Source: Aporrectodea caliginosa
Taxonomy: Eukaryota > Annelida > Clitellata > Crassiclitellata > Lumbricidae
NCBI GenBank assembly: GCA_020284085.1
Contig: JACEVL010000671.1
Coordinates: forward strand, 2,927,717 to 2,991,716
Direction of reading: 5' to 3'
DNA: 64,000 nt
In this document: positions 10,500-21,740 of the stretch, one piece after another
Layout of the letters: every line of letters begins with the position of its first letter
Numbering within the stretch: position 1 is the first letter of the stretch
Notes under the pieces: generated by a model
Seen by the model: the letters and a program-made list of their open reading frames with translations, nothing else
What the model was told of the DNA's origin: nothing
Database searches by the model: none
Position numbers and translations under genes: made by a program

Positions 10500-12336
10500 C
10501 ATATTTGAGGGATAACAAGCAAAGGTGCACATCTCGGGTTTTTAGTATTCAGAGATGTTCGAATTTGGAAGTTTGGACTTCTTGCATAATTCAACAATTG
10601 GTAGCAACAGAATTGTAAACCCATTTTAAATAACTGTGGACATTGCTCTTCAACCTCAAACCAAAATTGTAGGGTTGCCGTTATAAATTAATTTGCAAGA
10701 AATGTTTTTATAACAGACTATCGAAAAGTTGCAAGATGTGAACCTTTGCCTGTAAAGGCAAGGAGATGTACTTTTGCCTGTAAGGATTATGTACCATTGT
10801 CTGCAAGCGCAAGGAGTTGCGAACTTTTGCGTGTCAAGGCAATGGATCTTTGCCTGCAAATCAAGGATCAAGTTGTGCACTGTTGCCTGTCAAGATAATT
10901 CTGTAGGCCCTACTTTTGACAGAAAAAGCAAGGATTAGAGGACTTTTACCTTATAGTCAGTGTTGTATTAAATGGCAAACAGTCCTGTCCATTATTATTA
11001 TTCTAGTTATGGTGTGCATTTATCGTAATCATAATCTCCAAACTTCTAAGGCGCCACTCGAAAGCCAAGCGTGGGGCACCAGCTTATTCACGAGCGCTGT
11101 GTTGAGTCAAAAGGGTTACTTTGTTTCCGTAAGAGTAGTCCAAAGATGGAACGGGTCGAGTTGCCATAATTATGATGACGGGACCGAACAGCTGCTAAGG
11201 CATGTGTCGTCTGGGTCTGGAATAGGAAGGTGGAGGATCAGATGAGACAGGGTAAGAGTTCTTGAAAAGGTGTGATATCAGTTTTGAATGAAACGTTATG
11301 CATTTTATGTTCTTACTATGACACCTTAATTATTAAGCTTATAGAAACAGGAAGCATTAGGCAACTTGAATAGTTTTAATATAATCTGCATTTCAAAGAA
11401 AGTATCAAAGTCATAAAAACAAAAAGGAATATCTAAACTAAGCTGAGAATAGAAAGTTATGGCCAGCAACGATCAAAATAAATTTCATTTTTCTATCAGC
11501 TTAATAATTAAGGTGTCATAGTAAGAACATAAAATGCATAACGTTTCATTCAAAACTGATATCACACCTTTTCAAGAACTCTTACCCTGTCTCATCTGAT
11601 CCTCCACCTTCCTATTCCAGACCCAGACGACACCTGCCCTAGCAGCTGTTCGGTCCCGTCATCATAATTATGGCAACTCGACCCGTTCCATCTTTGGACT
11701 ACTCTTACGGAAACAAAATAACCCTTTTGACTCAACACAGCGCTCGTGAATAAGCTGGTGCCCCACGCTTGGCTTTCGAGTGGCGCCTTAGAAGTTTGGA
11801 GATTATGATTACGATAAATGCACACCATAACTAGAATAATAATAATGGACAGGACTGTTTGCCATTTAATACAACACTGACTATAAGGTAAAAGTCCTCT
11901 ATTCCTTGCTTTTTCTGTCAAAAGTAGGGCCTACAGAATTATCTTGACAGGCAACAGTGCACAACTTGATCCTTGATTTGCAGGCAAAGATCCATTGCCT
12001 TGACACGCAAAAGTTCGCAACTCCTTGCGCTTGCAGACAATGGTACATAATCCTTACAGGCAAAAGTACACATCTCCTTGCCTTTACAGGCAAAGGTTCA
12101 CATCTTGCAACTTTTCGATAGTCTGTTATAAAAACATTTTTTGCAAATTAATTTATAACGGCAACCCTACAATTTTGGTTTGAGGTTGAAGAGCAATGTC
12201 CACAGTTATTTAAAATGGGTTTACAATTCTGTTGCTACCAATTGTTGAATTATGCAAGAAGTCCAAACTTCCAAATTCGAACATCTCTGAATACTAAAAA
12301 CCCGAGATATGCACCTTTGCTTGTTATCCCTCGATA
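10500..12336. mobile_element. Foldback element: 0.84-kb inverted repeats around a 0.16-kb loop
   Basis: The left arm (about 10500-11340) and right arm (about 11498-12336) are near-identical reverse complements, so each arm shows the same ORF on opposite strands (10916-11245 plus, 11592-11921 minus). The loop is about 11341-11497. Each arm contains a LINE-like GATTACG-type tail and a cluster of short units built on TTGCCTGT..AAGGCA. No transposase is present. This is most likely a non-autonomous foldback DNA transposon, but I cannot identify its superfamily because no clear target duplication was found. Confidence 0.8.
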
Positions 12337-12625
12337 CAGGCAAAAGTACACATCTCCTTGCTGCAGGCAAAGGTGCACATCTTGCAACTTTTCGATTGTC
12401 TGTTATAAAAACATTTTTGCAAATTAATTTATAACGGCAGCCCTACAATTTTGGTTTGAGGTTGAAGAGCAATGTCCACAGTTATTCATAATGGGTTTAC
12501 AATTCTGTTGCTACCAATTGTTGAATTATGCAAGAAGTCCAAACTTTCAAATTCGAACATCTCTGAATACTAAAAACCCGAGATGTGCACCTTTGCTTGT
12601 CAGCCCTCGATATATGCACTTTTGC
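12337..12625 (+). repeat. Tandem extra copy of the outer part of the foldback right arm
   Basis: This segment repeats about 12060-12330 with minor changes: the same TTGCAACTTTTCGAT, GGTTTGAGGTTGAAGAGC and CCTTTGCTTGT landmarks recur in order. A third short match to the outer edge, CCTTTGCTTCTAAGCCCTCG, appears near 12786. Confidence 0.8.
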
Positions 12626-13470
12626 CTGTCGAAAATAAGATAGTCCAGAAGATACGAATTATTTAAACGTGATTTACGCTATGATGATTTGATTTGATTA
12701 TTAAGCGCTTTTATCAGAAGGAAGAGCACAAAATTCTGAAAATTATGATACCAAATACTCAATTTCGATAAAAATGGTACTTATGCACCTTTGCTTCTAA
12801 GCCCTCGATATTTGACTGCCGTGAACAATAATGTGAAGCCTTGTTTCATGTTGCCTTTAGATTTCGCTGTACCTAATACAGACTTTGGACTAGTTTGTAG
12901 GTTATTGTTACAAATGAAGCATCATTATGTTTAAAATGTTCTTGGATACATAGATCAGTTTCAAAACACACATAATCTTATATTTGTTTATCCAAAAAGT
13001 ACAAAATGTACGCAATATTATAAAATATCGCTAATTATCGGTTCCGTTGTTAAAAATTATGTAATTTTGAGCTGCATTCACATAATGTACAACTAAATAT
13101 ACCATTGTGTTCAGAAATGAATGCTGAATCCACTGCTGTATTGCAAGATATGATATGTGAAACCAAACACGAAATCCAGGGGGGGGTGGTAACCACCCTC
13201 TTGGTAGTCCGTGTCACAAAAACCCTTGGTAGCCTGAGGGTTAAAATTATAAGTTTATGAACTTGAAAGCCAACTTCACTCATTTTTCAACTTCACAACT
13301 TTTGACCTGCACCAGCTATTCACTATCAAACCGTCCACATCTTGTTCTACTCATTACTTTTTGTTTCTCGATTTCAATCCTCTTCTTTTCTCTCAAATTT
13401 TACTACCGCAATTTAATCTATGGTACGTCAGTTCCTTGAAAAGAACTTCCAAGACACCACCGTCATTTCG
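12626..13470. other. Intergenic, no gene seen
   Basis: AT-rich with no homology I recognise. A G-run with a small palindrome (GGTGGTAACCACC) at about 13176-13197 is an inverted counterpart of the C-run at 10139-10160 and might be an outer terminal repeat of a larger decayed element. Confidence 0.4.
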
Positions 13471-13479
13471 CTAATCCTC

Positions 13480-14180
13480 CGATTTCACGTTAAATAATAC
13501 GCAATCCGCCAATTGCCCTCTCTCCTGAAGACTTGAAATTGAACTCTTCAATCTGTCGCATCCCACATCAGATCCTTATCCGCCTTTTCCGTCTTATTAA
13601 TAACAGCCAAGAGCAGCAGGGCACCAGCCTATCCACATCGCTGTGTCGTGTCAGAGAGAAGGCCCAATTTCGGAAAAAAGAAACTTTTGAGAAGTCGACA
13701 AAAAGTAAGAAAATTGATAGCCTACTTATTTTGATTCATTCCTGACTATTGGTTAACCTATTGAAGAACAATCTACTGTGATATTTAGAGTTTCAATTAT
13801 AAACCATATTGTACTGATATTGCTTCTTCAATGTCAAAGGCCTAAATAGGTCGCCATATCTGTACATTTATACAGCGATTATGAAAACCAAGATGCGGAT
13901 TAAAAATCATCTCTGGCTGGACCGGTGTTTCGAGAATACGCTGAATTGAATGCCTCTGATGCCAATCAATCTTAGAAAATGTCAGTGCTAAATTTGCAGA
14001 ACCATGGCAGGTCTTGCAAGTAAGAGTAGGAAATCGAAAGCAAAAGTGAAGCCATGGGAAAAGTCTCGTTCGCTTTCCAATGACGTAAAACTATTTAGCA
14101 AGTGATGGGCGATGATTCAATTATATAAATAAATTGCTATTCTCGTTGTGGCATTTAGCAAGATCAGTAATTATTAGATC
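13480..14180 (+). repeat. Duplicated promoter-containing segment, copy 1 (upstream of locus B)
   Basis: This segment aligns patchily but over its whole length with about 31450-32190. Shared landmarks in order include GTAAG..TACTT..TTTTGATTCA, CTGAATTGAAT, ATGCCAAT, AAAGCAAAAGTGAAG, TTTCCAATG and a TATA-like box at the end. It precedes TRIM locus B on the same strand, so it may hold that gene's promoter. Confidence 0.55.
14123..14132 (+). promoter_or_regulatory. Candidate TATA box of locus B
   Basis: TATATAAATA lies at the end of a segment whose duplicate at 32176 also has a TATA box in the same place. A 5' untranslated exon starting just downstream, then an intron ending at the acceptor at 15322-15323, would connect it to the TRIM start codon. 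This is inference from conservation and position. Confidence 0.4.
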
Positions 14181-15323
14181 TATCATGGTCGAAGATGAAA
14201 TTCCGTGACTTGTTGACCTATTCCATCCTGTTGCTGGCCCCTCAGAGGAACTTCATGCGTCACAGTTACAGTTTCTTGATTTATTCTTTGCACTTGGATC
14301 ATCTTCACGTAGTGTAGAACGAGCTATATACCTACTCGGGTGCCGCTTTAGAGATTTGGTCTTTACAACTGGGTGTTAATGATTACTGACATTGTGAAAC
14401 TGAAGACTTGAAACTGTAAATCTCACAACCCACTTCTGTCTACCTCGAAACGACGCATTTGCTCTTTTGTCCACCCGACATCGTTAAACGTTCGACGTCT
14501 GTGAAAACTACAAACAACTTCCCCACAGCAGTTCCAAACACCCTCTCCCAACCTCGCCTTACGGTTTAACTTAAATCACCTCCAACTATTTCCAAAACTT
14601 CAACCATGCAAACCTTCAGCAAACATCATTTTACTGAAACTGTTATCTATAGGCCTATCTCTTACGACATCGCTGCCGCCTCCGATATCGCTAGTAATGA
14701 CATCGTTATCTGATGTCTTCTTTATAATTATGTTTAGAATCTCTGCCACAGTTCTTTCTCTCTAGATACTGCAGAATACTTCTCTGCCCCTCCCATGTTC
14801 TTTCTGCATTGTTCTCCACAGTTATATACTCACTGTCTAAGTTTTCATTCTTCACACCTTTCCACTCGGAGAACTCATTTCTCCGTCCTTTGTCACTATA
14901 GTAACGGTTTTTATTCGTAACAGCATCACAATTGTATCAGACTCGGTGGCTGCAAACCATCAATGTAGAATTTCCCTAAATCCGACTACGTGTAGGCCTA
15001 CAATAAAACAAACTTAACACTCATCCATCCCATTCTTTATCTGCATGATTCTTGACTATTCTAGCACTATACCGTTGTCATCATAATCGGTTTCAACCCG
15101 ATCTCCTCCGTCCTGAACTTGCACCAAAAGCAGGTCGCTCTTGTTGACTTCATTTGACATTGATCGATTAATAATATGCCTGTCTTACTCATAGAGCTTT
15201 TTTGGATGAGAAAATTAAAAAAATTACAGTAGCCTACGTTGCATTGAATAGGCTAATCCATAATACAAGTAAGTGGTCCTTCTAACTAATCCGAGCTGTA
15301 AGGATGTAACATTGTGCTTGCAG
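14181..15323 (+). other. Probable 5' leader and first intron of locus B
   Basis: No coding sequence is evident. The stretch ends at the acceptor TGCTTGCAG (AG at 15322-15323). The same acceptor word precedes the start codon of locus C on the minus strand at 26120-26128, so the splice site is conserved between paralogues. Confidence 0.45.
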
Positions 15324-15336
15324 ATAACCACTGAAC

Positions 15337-16587
15337 ATGACTGAAGCACGAAATCAACTTCAGAAACTGACAGAATGCTGTATCTGTTTCAAAACATTTA
15401 CTGATCCTAGAATGCTTCCATGCATTCACACGTTCTGTCTCGAATGTCTCAAACAAACAGGCGAAGCAGCCAAGAAGGAACCTGGAGAAAATATTCCATG
15501 TCCCTTATGTAGAAAAGTCTTTGTCATTCCAGCAGAAGGAATGAATGGAATACAGAAGAACTTCTTCATGCTACATCTGATGGATGTGACAACAACATTA
15601 CAACTAGGTCAAAAAACGGTTTTTTATTGCGATATATGTAAAGCCCTTCACGAAGGAGACGAAGAAAAGACAAAGGAAGCTAAAATGCGGTGTTTAGAAT
15701 GTGGAGACAACTTTTGCGATATGTGTTCGAAAGCCCACAAATTGCACAAGTTGAGCAAAACTCATAATATTGTGATAATTGGAAGTGAGACGGAAGAAGA
15801 CATCAGAAAACTGCTACCAACAAGAAACTGTACAGTTCATAACCAACAGCCATTAAACTTCTATTGCTCCGACTGCAAGAAAATCATTTGCGTGTCATGT
15901 TTTGTTGAAAATCATGCATCACACAAATGCAAAGATGTGACTACAGTAGAAAAAGAATTCCGTCAAATAATTGAAACAAAGGAATTAAAGATTTCAAACT
16001 GTGTGGAAGAGATTCTATCGAAGGGAAGAATGATGGAACAAAGAAAGACAGAAGTTCTCTTAAATTTAGCCAAAACAGAAGATACAATTAGAAAAAGAAA
16101 TTTGGAGCTTAAAGAAATGATAGATAGGGACACAAATTCCCTGCTGGATGAGTTGTCACTGATAAAACAAAAGCAATTCAAGAATATTGCGATTGATAAA
16201 GAAGAAATTGAACGCATTCATACAATATTTAAAAGTTTTGAGAATTATTGCACTGAACTGATATCAAAAGGATCGGCTTGCGATGTCTGCAGCTGTGTGG
16301 ATGAACTGATTACAAGGACAAGTGAGCTTGGAAAAGATCACGAAGCATTCATTGGTCGTCTATATGAAATGCCCAAAATCTCATTCATAAGTACAGAATT
16401 ACGGGGACTCCTAAGTAATCCAAGCAACAACATTGTGGGTCGAATTGAATGCAAGTTAATTGGGTGCGCTTTTTCGTCTATTCAACAATCGATGACTTCA
16501 TCGAATGGACCAGGTAATCAAAAAGCATCACAATATCGGACTACGAATGTAGTTGTAGTTGGTAACTCCTATCGCGCCGGTGTTTAA
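15337..16587 (+). CDS. TRIM protein exon, locus B: RING, two B-boxes, coiled coil
   Basis: The start codon lies 14 bases after a splice acceptor. The RING begins at C14 (CCICF), continues through CIHTFCLECL and ends near CPLC. A first B-box follows (CDICKALHEGD ... MRCLECGDNFCDMC), then a second (CTVHNQQPLNFYCSDC ... CVSCFVENHASHKC) and a coiled coil to about residue 340. This is the most complete TRIM half in the window and is expected to be a RING-type E3 ubiquitin ligase. Paralogues splice after a phase-1 codon. Here that site reads T|GCAAGT at 16450/16451, a GC-type donor. If it is not used, translation runs on about 46 unrelated residues to the stop at 16587. No kelch exon is visible downstream on this strand. 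Confidence 0.85.
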   Translation: MTEARNQLQKLTECCICFKTFTDPRMLPCIHTFCLECLKQTGEAAKKEPGENIPCPLCRKVFVIPAEGMNGIQKNFFMLHLMDVTTTLQLGQKTVFYCDICKALHEGDEEKTKEAKMRCLECGDNFCDMCSKAHKLHKLSKTHNIVIIGSETEEDIRKLLPTRNCTVHNQQPLNFYCSDCKKIICVSCFVENHASHKCKDVTTVEKEFRQIIETKELKISNCVEEILSKGRMMEQRKTEVLLNLAKTEDTIRKRNLELKEMIDRDTNSLLDELSLIKQKQFKNIAIDKEEIERIHTIFKSFENYCTELISKGSACDVCSCVDELITRTSELGKDHEAFIGRLYEMPKISFISTELRGLLSNPSNNIVGRIECKLIGCAFSSIQQSMTSSNGPGNQKASQYRTTNVVVVGNSYRAGV

Positions 16588-17658
16588 TGCAGCAATCTAT
16601 GGCGCACCAAAGCCAAGTCGCAATAAGGTCAAGATCAAGTATTGCGTCACCCTTTTGCCTCAAATAAAATGTGATGTTGCACTATGCAACGCTTTTGAGA
16701 GGTGAAAATGCAATATGTAACATTGATGATAATAATATTCGTGTTCATTGTAAAGCTAGCTGACAAACAGCAGTGAGTTACATTGAAGCATCGACACAAG
16801 ACGATACAAATTTCATGATCTTATTAAAAGCACGTCTTGGCAGCCTGTTAGGCGCTCACACGTTTTACAGCTGCCCCTAGGGAGCTGACGGCTGAGGGGC
16901 TACGGGTATCAAATCGCGTCTTTTCGAGATCTAAAAATGTTCTTCAAGTATGATTGCTACCATTTAACTACCCCACCACAGATTTGTGGAGGATTTAGAG
17001 CGGCGCCAAGTGCAAAATTTAGAAGGTAATTTTAAAGCAGTGTGGAGACATTAAAACGCAGGAAGGAAATAGGCCTATTGATATTTTTCAATTTGAAGTA
17101 TATAAAAAACAGAATCGTTTGGAACACATTAAAATAAAGAGTTACTAATTCAAGTTTATTTTATCGGACCTCGTGTCTTTCCTTTTTCCAGGTTCTCTCA
17201 ACAACTCTCCAAACATTTACAATACCGTCGGCGTGGCGACTGTCTCGTAAAGAATTAATTTTTATAGTTTCGATCATAATGATATTACTATCTTAATTAT
17301 GTGCAGGTTAATGTTGCTTAAAAGTAGTTTTGTTTGACGCCTTTAAACTCATCTTCTCAGCAGATTAATCAGCCAAGAGTAGTTAGAAAGAATTCGATTT
17401 CAAGGGTTGATAGAGTTTTAATGTTGCGTCCTTTGCATGATCAGAAGGAAGAACGGACCAATAGGTTAGCCTTTGCTGGAATACGCAGTACTATGAACTT
17501 CTACCACTGAAAAGGCAATGATGCATCGTCGCTGTACTACGTATTATGATAACCTGCATTGCTGTAATTATCACAAACTATGATTAACTGCATCTTAACA
17601 TTGTCTGTTCTACTGCGAAGATATAATACTCCAGAAAGAGAAGCTGTCCTCAAAGGTG
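16588..17658. other. Intergenic, no gene seen
   Basis: Contains no recognisable kelch exon that could complete locus B and no convincing ORF. Confidence 0.5.
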
Positions 17659-18219
17659 ATGGCAGAAGGCGATAACGTGCAGAGATTGGTAGAAAATGAT
17701 ATCGAATGCAGTTATGAAAACGCTGATCAGCTGACAATTCCGCTGACATCTACCTTAATCTGCCACAACAAGTACAGTACAGATATTTCAAATGATTTTG
17801 AAGAAGATACGACAAAGTATGGGGAAAGGAGTGAACAAGGAAAAAGTGAACTCGCGGTTCCTTTTGAACATCAGGGTTCATCCATCACGAAACCGATTCC
17901 TTGGTTACGTCAGGGTTCTCCTGTCGCGGAACCGATATCTTTTGAATATCAGTGTTCATCTTTCACGGAATCGATTTCTGTTGAACATCAAGGTTCATCT
18001 TTCACGGAACCAATTTCTTGCGAATATCCGGGTTTATCTGTTGCGGAATCGATTTATTGTGAACATGAGGGTTCGTCTTTCACATTACCGATTCCTTGGG
18101 AGACCGAGGAACCGATTCCTTGGGAGACCGAGGAACCGATTCCTTGGGAGACCGAGAAACCGATTCCTTGGGAGACCGGGGAACCGATTCCTTGGGAGAT
18201 ACAAGAAGCGGCTCCTTGA
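17659..18219 (+). CDS. Hypothetical repeat protein (13-residue then 8-residue repeats)
   Basis: The ORF starts at ATG 17659 and encodes 186 residues. After a non-repetitive, acidic N-terminal part of about 70 residues come six 13-residue units of the form GSSxTEPISxEHQ. These are followed by five 8-residue units, EPIPWETE. The 8-residue unit is the tail half of the 13-residue unit, so the second array grew out of the first. The same repeat continues past the stop in another frame (about 18222-18290), which shows that a frameshift has trimmed a longer repeat region. I do not recognise a family. It may be a young or decaying host gene or an expressed minisatellite. No transmembrane segment or signal peptide is obvious. 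Confidence 0.45.
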   Translation: MAEGDNVQRLVENDIECSYENADQLTIPLTSTLICHNKYSTDISNDFEEDTTKYGERSEQGKSELAVPFEHQGSSITKPIPWLRQGSPVAEPISFEYQCSSFTESISVEHQGSSFTEPISCEYPGLSVAESIYCEHEGSSFTLPIPWETEEPIPWETEEPIPWETEKPIPWETGEPIPWEIQEAAP

Positions 18220-18556
18220 GAATGGAGGAACCGAGTCTTTGGGGAATCAAGGAACCGATTCCTTTGGGGATCGAAGAAGCAAATGCTTGGAAACATCCAT
18301 TGAAAACTTGTGCAAACAAACAGATAATCAGTATCAGCAATGATCGTAAATACGCATGTATAAAGCACGAATTTTGCACTTTGGACGAGCGCATTTAATT
18401 TTAAATCGCTGAATATTACTATAAAGAAAAATATGAAGTAATATTCTCATTTGATATGGGTAATTTGTCTGTTGAATAAGGCCAGTGTGTGCAAATAACT
18501 GGTCTATCCAAGTGACCGCTGACTGTCTTGGCTTCTGTTTTAGCTCTATAATGTTG

Positions 18557-19525
18557 TAGCGTCGGTGGGTCCCACATCTCATCAGTTTGCTGATGACCTT
18601 CAACTGTATTTGTCCTGTCGACCTGAGGATTCAGTGGTATGCGCGCAACAAATGCATTGTGCACTTGAGACGGTGCATCACTGGATGTCATGTCTGCCAA
18701 TCGTCTTAGACTCAACCCGAGCAAGTCACAGTTTATATGGTTCGGTACAACACGTGCACGTTGTAGGATCGATAAAAATGCTCTTGCATCGGCATCCCTT
18801 ACTGGACAGTCCTGTAATGTGGTGAGGGACCTTGGGGTGCTTCTTGATGGTGGGCTTACGATGGCTGATCATGTGAAACATATCTCCAGGATTAGCTATT
18901 ATGAGCTCAGGCAGATCCGAGTTATACGGAGAACGCTGTCGCTAAGCGCTGCGGCTGTGCTAATACACTCCTTCGCCCTCACACGTCTTGATTACTGTAA
19001 TTGGGTCCTCCTGGGCCTCCCTGAGTTCCGTCTTCATCAACTTCAGCTCGTTCAGAATGCAGCAGCTAGACTGCTGGCTGATCTACCGAGATATTCACAC
19101 ATATCTGACTACATGCGACGTGAGCTGCACTGGCTTCCAGTTGCTGATCGTGTGCAATTCAAAATTGCTACGCTGGTTTGGAAGGCTACGACTGGTACTG
19201 CTCCGGACTACATTGCTGAACTGTGCCTTCCAGTTGGCACTCAAACTGGTCGGCGGGCTCTCCGGTCTGCCTCGCGAAATGACTTGATGATACCGTCGTT
19301 TCGAACCACCACCTGTGCTCGTCGGGACTTCTCGATTGCGGCGCCACGGATCTGGAACGCTCTTCCGCCGTCTGTGCGTGCTGCACGCGGCTATATGGTT
19401 TTCTCTAAACTCTTAAAGACGCATTTTTTCAGCTGTTTGATGGCCACGTGTTGAGCGCTTCTGAGAGACTCTTAAGTGGCGCTTTATAAATGTTTTGTTA
19501 CATTACATTACATTACATTACGCTG
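18557..19525 (+). mobile_element. 5'-truncated CR1/L2-like LINE, reverse transcriptase end
   Basis: The fragment encodes the reverse transcriptase active-site region (QFADDLQLYL at about 18588-18617) and the region after it, to a stop at 19454. The C-terminal words RIWNALPPSVR and LKTHFFSCLM are typical of this superfamily. A two-base shift near 18687 breaks the frame, so it is dead. The 3' end is TGGCGCTTTATAAATG followed by a tandem ACATT tail, as expected for CR1/L2-type elements. Confidence 0.85.
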
Positions 19526-19689
19526 GTAACCTGCGCAGCGATAGGTATAGGCAGAAACCAATTTTAATTTGTCTGAGCTATGTCGAGAAGTTCATGTTCT
19601 GATGACTGATTACTCACAATAAATTGCTTCCGCTCTTTCTTGTCCTTAACGAATCCACCGTGGCAGCTATTCTACCACCTCTCTCTGGT

Positions 19690-19800
19690 CTCTAACAACC
19701 GGCCTAAGCGATGCAGCGCTCGTGAATAAGTTGGTGCCTTGAGCCTAGCCTTAGGGAAGCGCATTGAAAAGTTTGATTTTGCGATTACGATTATCATGCT
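19690..19800 (+). repeat. LINE/SINE 3'-tail remnant
   Basis: Shows the repeat family words GCGCTCGTGAATAAG, TTGGTGCC, then AAAGTTTGATTTTGCG and a GATTACGATTA tail. The same words recur at 11025-11110 (inverted), 11735-11825, 22440-22515, 22875-22950 and 24085-24175. Confidence 0.6.
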
Positions 19801-20814
19801 CGTTCTGTCGCAAGCAGTGACTTAAAACAAGTTCTTTCTTTGTTATTGTAACCTATTCCACTTTAATCGCATAGCATGTGTGTCAATTGCGTTTTTATGG
19901 CAAGGCGGTGAAGGACTCTGGGATACAGAAAATCAGTAATTGTAACAACTGATCGATTTTTCTGAGGAAGATGAGAATTTCTTTTATACCTACATTGTAC
20001 ATAGGCACATGCATATAAAGTTTGGGTATAATTACCAATGTATCCGCTATAGTGTGAATGATTCCTTATTCTGTTTAGGATGCAACCCTGCTTAGTACGA
20101 AAAGCTCGTTGACCAGCCGGATAAGATCCCTAAACTCCTGCATAGCAAATGAACAACTGGCTCATAGAACGATACAGCACCGTAGGCTAATTTCTAGTTC
20201 TTTCAACCGCCCTCCTGTAAGTCTTTGACTCAACATGAGGCCTTACCTCTCAAATAGTTCAAAAACATTTCTGGCAGAAGATGCACCATTTCAGAACTGT
20301 CAGGCAACCAAATCAGTGCTTTCTGAAGGTTTGCTAAAGGCACTATATAATTTGTATACACCTACAATTGTATTTTTTCTTTTTTGGTTCAATGCTGCTT
20401 AATTTTATTGTGACGACAATCGGCCTAAGTGGGGAGATCGGCTTGACCCCACCTAGGTGACCCACTGGGCGGATTCCTCTCTTCTTCAACAGTTACCAGG
20501 ATAGCGTCGCAGAAATCCCCCAGTCCTCGATGTCCGGCCAGGTTTCGCCTCTCCTGTCAGGCAAAGGTCTAGACGATGCTTGCGACCACCGATCGTAAAT
20601 TAGACGAAGAAACGAAGGAAGTCAGTTCAACACAACCACTCGAATTATTGACATCAGATCAAGAACGAACAGCATTGACAAACGACTAACAACTCTAAAA
20701 ACCTGAATACCTCTATTACCGAGTGAACTGAACCCTGAACTGAACTGAAGTAACACCTAGCCTTATGCAGTCCTATTTATAGCAATCCGACACATCAAGT
20801 CTGGGCAGGTCCCG
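19801..20814. other. Intergenic, no gene seen
   Basis: No ORF or repeat of note up to the GC-rich minisatellite. From about 20400 the base composition becomes markedly more GC-rich. Confidence 0.4.
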
Positions 20815-21175
20815 GGGACTCTGAGCAGTCGCCTAGCAACCGGTCCCGGGGACTCTTGGCAGGTCCCGGGGACTCTGGGCAGGTCCCGGGGACTCTGGGC
20901 AGTAGCCTAGCAACCGGTCCCGGGGACTCTAGGCAGTAGCCTAGCAACCGGTCCCGGGGACTCTAGGCAGTAGCCTAGCAACCGGTCCCGGGGACTCTAG
21001 GCAGTAGCCTAGCAACCGGTCCCGGGGACTCTAGGCAGTAGCCTAGCAACCGGTCCCGGGGACTCTAGGCAGTAGCCTAGCAACCGGTCCCGGGGGACTC
21101 TAGGCAGTAGCCTAGCAACCGGTCCCGGGGACTCTAGGCAGTAGCCTAGCAACCGGTCCCGGGGACTCTAGGCTA
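20815..21175 (+). repeat. GC-rich 34-bp minisatellite
   Basis: The unit contains CCTAGCAACCGGTCCCGGGG followed by ACTCTAGGCAGTAG. CCTAGCAACC occurs nine times, mostly at 34-bp spacing (20907, 20941, 20975, 21009, 21043, 21077 and on). Near the start are shortened 20-bp units that lack the CCTAGCAACC half. Confidence 0.9.
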
Positions 21176-21452
21176 GAGCGAAGCTCCGCCCACTACGCTG
21201 CTAAGGCAATGACGTCATAATAAGCCGACGTTGCTAAGGCGTTCAACGGCGCAACGCAATAACGCCACATTATTACGCAGCATTAATTCGAGCAAAATTA
21301 ATATTTAATCATCATCATCAAATATTCGTTTAATAGAAATTCAGGTTAACAAAACCGCAAACTGAAACAGATAATCATAGAGTTCGGTTAGTTCTAGGTC
21401 GACAAGCCATGTGGTCAAATAGTCAGTCCCGCCCAGGTGTTATTCAATATTG

Positions 21453-21640
21453 TCAATACATGTTCTTGTACAGGAGTCGTGGTATAAAATTTCTATTGTC
21501 CTTCGGTGGTAGTTTGTACTCGTGGGCCCGTGTTCGTAGGTTGTAGCTGTGACTTCGAGACTCGGGAAGAAATCTTCTTAGCACGTGGTTTGGGTCAGAT
21601 GATTTGGATGCAAATGGTTTCGAAAGCTTAAGCAATCGCT
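21453..21640 (-). mobile_element. LINE C-terminal fragment
   Basis: The minus strand encodes YNLRTRAHEYKLP and NFIPRLLYKNMY before a stop, the typical C-terminus of a non-LTR reverse transcriptase. A second copy of this end (HEYELPKKD ... NFISRVLYRTI) sits inside pseudogene C at about 25590-25700. Confidence 0.75.
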
Positions 21641-21654
21641 GCTAAACAAACTAC

Positions 21655-21740
21655 ATGGCATATTTCCCCCAGGTTTCTTGTTATTGTTTCGCCTGTTTGA
21701 GACATGCGAGACAGAACTTGCGAATGCATGACAGCAGTGG
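21655..21740 (-). pseudogene. RING-finger fragment of a TRIM gene
   Basis: The minus strand matches the RING of locus B over about 90 bases (ATGCATTC, TTCTGTCTCG, ATGTCTCAAACA, AACCTGG, ATATGCCATGT in order) with small deletions. It is then cut off by the LINE end at 21640. Confidence 0.7.

Noticed and set aside
10916..11921. Twin 109-residue ORFs on opposite strands
   Set aside because: They are the same non-coding sequence in the two arms of the foldback and cross a LINE-like tail.
20815..21175. Regular repeats that could suggest a CRISPR array
   Set aside because: Units are directly tandem with no unique spacers, and the genome is animal.
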